Source: Combretum micranthum
Lineage: Eukaryota; Streptophyta; Magnoliopsida; Myrtales; Combretaceae
Direction of reading: 5' to 3'
Assembly (NCBI GenBank): GCA_024138025.1
Contig: JAMXBD010002487.1
Coordinates: 124,001 to 188,000, forward strand
Length of the DNA: 64,000 nt
The position numbers and the translations under genes are program-made. Below the pieces are notes generated by a model. The model worked only from the letters and a program-made list of their open reading frames with translations. It was not told the origin of the DNA and searched no databases. Positions 61,123-64,000 of the stretch are shown here, one piece after another. Numbering within the stretch: position 1 is the stretch's first letter; each line of letters begins with the position of its first letter.

Positions 61123-62612
61123 TGTGATGGTGAGTGTGTTTATCATATCAAATAATAAATATTAAAATCCAATAGAAATCCTACAACAAGCTCTAAGATA
61201 GTGTACCTAGCGATTACAGAATATGATTACTACAGGTGTCGTCCTCTAGGATCTTGAAAGCAAGTACTAGTATTACCTATTCTTTACTATCTAGCCTAAC
61301 TCTTAAAGTGATGATTAATTATTTAAACTACTAATTAACTAAATTAGTGAAACCCTAGAATTAATTATGAGTGCTTTCAAGAGATGTAATCAATCACAAA
61401 ACATACATTTCATCTTGATCTATCCTAAATCTTATTTTTTAAAAAATAAAATATTGATTAACAGATTGTTTATGCTTTGCACTTTAGAAATTCTCAATTG
61501 AAGTAATTACTCCTTCGAGTTAATTAATTCTTAACCTTATATGAGATAATGTAGACCTCTTCCTCACTAATTCCATATAGGATTGCATTAAAGTTCATAA
61601 TTCCCAATCAAAGATTTGATCTTTGTGCAGAAAATCGAATTTTCCCTACCTCTAGTCAAAACATGCAATTTCTCTATTCGTGAAGATATATTCTATTAGA
61701 TGAAACCTCTTTCTATCTAATAAGAATGATACGTGCCATTAATTTGTGTCCATAAATTAATCACAAGACAATCAATATACATGAATAGATACAAAGGCAT
61801 AATTTTTTATTTATCAACAGATTTAGCACATGGGTCTAGGGTTGCACAAGACTTAAGATAAAGGAATCTACTCTTTCATGGAATTTACAATCGCCACACA
61901 AAATTTCGAAGAATAGACAATGAACATGATGTAAAAATAAACCCCCTTTTTAATGTTTTGTAATCTTCAAAGATGCCCTGGCACTTTCTCTCTTGAAGCT
62001 CGTAATTTTCTATCCTTGGTCTTCACCAAAAGATCTCAAGATTCTAAAACACGAAAAAAGGCAGCTATTTCTAGTTTATAGTGAAAATACGGCTACCCTT
62101 CTTTCTGCACGGCCATGCTCGAGGCAAGGTAGAATTGGGAATCCACCGACATCAAGAAATTACAAGGTGTCGGGGCCAAGCTACACAGCCATGCTTAGGC
62201 AAGGATAGAACTTAGTACTTCACTTTGTGTCTTTCTCCTCTTCCCTAGCTTTTGCATGGCCGTGCTTGAGTAAGGGCAGAAATCCACTTGCTCTCTAGTC
62301 TGTTTCCTACCATCTTTCCTACTTGTGCTGAAGGAGGGGCTAAAAATTGAAAGCCTACTGATTTGTCCCTTGCCTCTAACATAGCCATGTATAAGGTAGT
62401 GCATGTGCAAAATTTAGCTCTTGACCAAAACATTGTTAAATTTGTCTTGATTTCACTCAAATCATCTCAAACTCTTTCAATTATTCTCTTTAAACCCTAA
62501 AATGAATATTTCAAAAATTAGTATCATTTTCTTAATTAAATCACAAGAAATATAAAATAAATATATCTAAATAAGCACTAAAAATAAGGATCTTTTGGTA
62601 CTTATCAGAAAG
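61118..62612. mobile_element. TG...CA insertion in the LINE with perfect GAAAG duplication (probable solo LTR)
   Basis: The element proper is 61123-62607 (1485 bp), TGTGATGG to GGTACTTATCA, flanked by GAAAG at 61118-61122 and 62608-62612. It has no coding domain. TG/CA ends and a 5-bp duplication indicate a solo LTR. The sequence style (poly-AT blocks, TTTTGGTACTTATCA end) reminds me of Tat/Ogre-type gypsy elements, but that is tentative. It carries four spaced copies of a GCACGGCCATGCT motif. Confidence 0.78.
62103..62405. repeat. Spaced GCCATGC/GGCCGTGC repeats in the LINE-borne LTR
   Basis: Degenerate copies of GCACGGCCATGCTCGAGGCAAGG.AGAA begin near 62107, 62182, 62254 and about 62378, spaced by about 75, 72 and 124 bp. 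The core is near-palindromic (GCACGGCC.TGC), as in the arrays of LTRs E and G. Frames crossing it are not genes. Confidence 0.65.
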
Positions 62613-63330
62613 CAGCTGGGAATGGATCTAGAAGCTACGTACCATCATATCCTAAACTTAGAGCATTTGTCTCGAGAGTAGTTCAAAATACCTTCCCTAC
62701 AAAGTATAATTGTCACAACTTTAGAATTCAAACGCATCTTATACGTCCTTTCTATAGTTGTATTGGAGACCTTAGACCACATGTTGAAGGACTACTTAAA
62801 TATTAAAAGGGACTGAAAGAAGAATGTGGCTCTCTAAAAAAATAGTCGCAGATCACTAGCAAAGTCATGGGTGTGCACCTTTATCTTCTTCCTTTAGAAC
62901 GTTTGGCTTTGTAAAAATAGGAATAGGCAGTAACTGGGTTTAATTTAGTTCCATTATAGCGTCAGAATAGTGGGTTCATTCCATCAAAGAAAGGAAATAG
63001 AGGTTGGGCATCAGCAATAACCTTGAGTACTAGCAACCAATCGATGAAAGTGAATTGCAATGGACTGTTAATGAAGCAAGCAACACGACCATTAGTGGAA
63101 TCTATAAAGATCACACAAGCTAAGCTATTTTCATCATCTCGAAGAGAATTGCAAAAGCGTCTCCTCTTGAAGCAGAATTACCGAGCATTTCGAAGTGTCT
63201 CTCCATGGCCAAGAACTATAATCTTGCACATTTAATTGATGAATCCGATTCATATCTATCTATTAAAATTATCAATGCTTCTAAATAAAATGACTTTATG
63301 GCATACTCCAACACCTTGTTAACTTATAGG
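62608..63330 (+). pseudogene. L1-like LINE ORF2 remnant, part 2 (zf-RVT and RNase H)
   Basis: The LINE reading resumes after the inserted LTR. The zf-RVT block is at 62610-62830: W-E-W-I, P-K-L-R-A-F-V-S-R-V-V-Q-N-T-F-P-T-K-Y-N-C-H and R-I-Q-T-H, followed by a decayed Cys/His segment. An RNase H-like block follows at about 63030-63290: L-Q-W-T-V-N-E-A, K-A-S-P-L-E-A-E-L, M-A-K-N-Y-N-L-A-H-L-I and E-S-D-S, which hold the expected acidic residues. Frameshifts occur throughout. The 3' end and poly(A) tail are not clearly visible. Confidence 0.76.
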
Positions 63331-64000
63331 GATAAGATGAAGCTACTCTGAGGAGTACAAGTTAAGGGTATAAGCGGGTCAAGACAGCTCACAAGCTACT
63401 CGAATTTGACTTGGTGAAAGCTTAAGTTCGACTTGCTTCCTGTAGGTGATTTAATTTGATTATAAAGGCTTAAGCCTAATTTTAATTTGGATTGAACTCC
63501 TTAGGCTAATGTGATAGGATTTAGCTATTGGGATGATAAGAGAGACTTGACGTGGTAGGCTTGAAGTAGGGTCCGTTGGAATTGGCCTACTTAATTCTAA
63601 CTTTCCTCATGGAGTCTCACACATAACAAATAATGCCCTTAATGGGCCTGGGTCCATAAGGGAGCCTGCTTTAATAGCTATTATGAGAGGGATTCATCAT
63701 AACCATTGGTTATCCACTTAATTTAACAGATGACATTGAAAATTAGACTTTCTATAAATACCACTAGTTCTTATCTCATTTAGATGATCAAAAATCTTTA
63801 CAAAATGTTGTTTTGGTACCATATTTTTGTCTTAGCAAATCAATCACCTGTTGTGATTAAGAATGGATTTTGATTCATCATACTTAGCGGGGTTTATTCT
63901 TTTTAGCTCTGTTACCTATCACATATGTGTTGAACCCTACTTAGATTACCTACTCCTCCTTCCTACACACTTCTGTTTTGATCACTCTTATATGTGCCAT
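63331..64000. other. Possible LTR or TE flank at right edge
   Basis: No coding domain. A TATA-like TCTATAAATACC lies near 63750 followed by a transcribed-leader-like stretch, and GGTCAAGACAGCTCACAAGC-type sequence near 63380 resembles hAT-derived repeats. Boundaries run off the window. Confidence 0.3.

Noticed and set aside
1..64000. CRISPR arrays, operons, riboswitches, tRNA or rRNA genes
   Set aside because: No regularly spaced identical repeats with unique spacers, no cloverleaf or rRNA sequence seen; the window is plant nuclear DNA.

Overview
This is a window of plant nuclear DNA: very AT-rich, with spliced genes and a dense mix of plant-type LTR retrotransposons, an L1-type LINE and small inverted-repeat transposons. 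It looks like an angiosperm. The cytochrome oxidase VIa protein reads slightly more monocot-like than eudicot-like to me, but the base composition is not grass-like. The species cannot be fixed from the sequence.

Only two host genes are well supported, and they sit close together at about 10.8-19.3 kb. The first (+ strand) is a four-exon gene for mitochondrial cytochrome c oxidase subunit VIa (100 aa, complete, intact splice sites). The second (- strand) is a single-coding-exon gene for a type II membrane-anchored, extremely acidic protein of an uncharacterised plant family. It has a likely 5'-UTR intron and TATA box, and a suspected frameshift close to its C-terminus. The rest of this gene island is intergenic DNA plus a tandem 341-bp repeat.

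Everything else is transposon debris. Large (2.6-4.2 kb) LTRs of one broad family (TG...CA ends, 3' end on the GGGGCGTGACA theme) lie at 2.2-5.7, 6.3-9.8, 22.2-25.8, 30.9-34.0, 41.6-44.2, 45.6-49.9 and 52.2-56.3 kb, mostly without internal domains, i.e. as solo LTRs. Several carry recognisable 5-bp target duplications, and most share TATA and splice-site-like modules. A Ty1/copia element with only gag left occupies 26.2-30.9 kb and ends abruptly against a truncated large LTR.

The most informative stretch is 39.6-57.0 kb, a three-level nest. A decayed copia pol gene is split by a hAT-like TIR element (itself holding a solo LTR) and by a Ty3/gypsy element with 487-bp LTRs (itself holding two solo LTRs). 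The copia reading resumes on the far side of each insertion. At 58.7-63.3 kb an L1-like LINE with RT, zf-RVT and RNase H remnants is interrupted by a 1.5-kb TG...CA insertion with a perfect GAAAG target duplication. At the left end, a solo LTR with a perfect TCACA duplication splits a coherent but unidentified minus-strand reading frame.

I found no operons, CRISPR arrays, rRNA or tRNA genes. The main novelty candidates are the near-palindromic GC-rich arrays inside otherwise AT-rich LTRs (one with a strict 42-43 bp period), the possible frameshift in the acidic protein, and the ORF disrupted by the first solo LTR.
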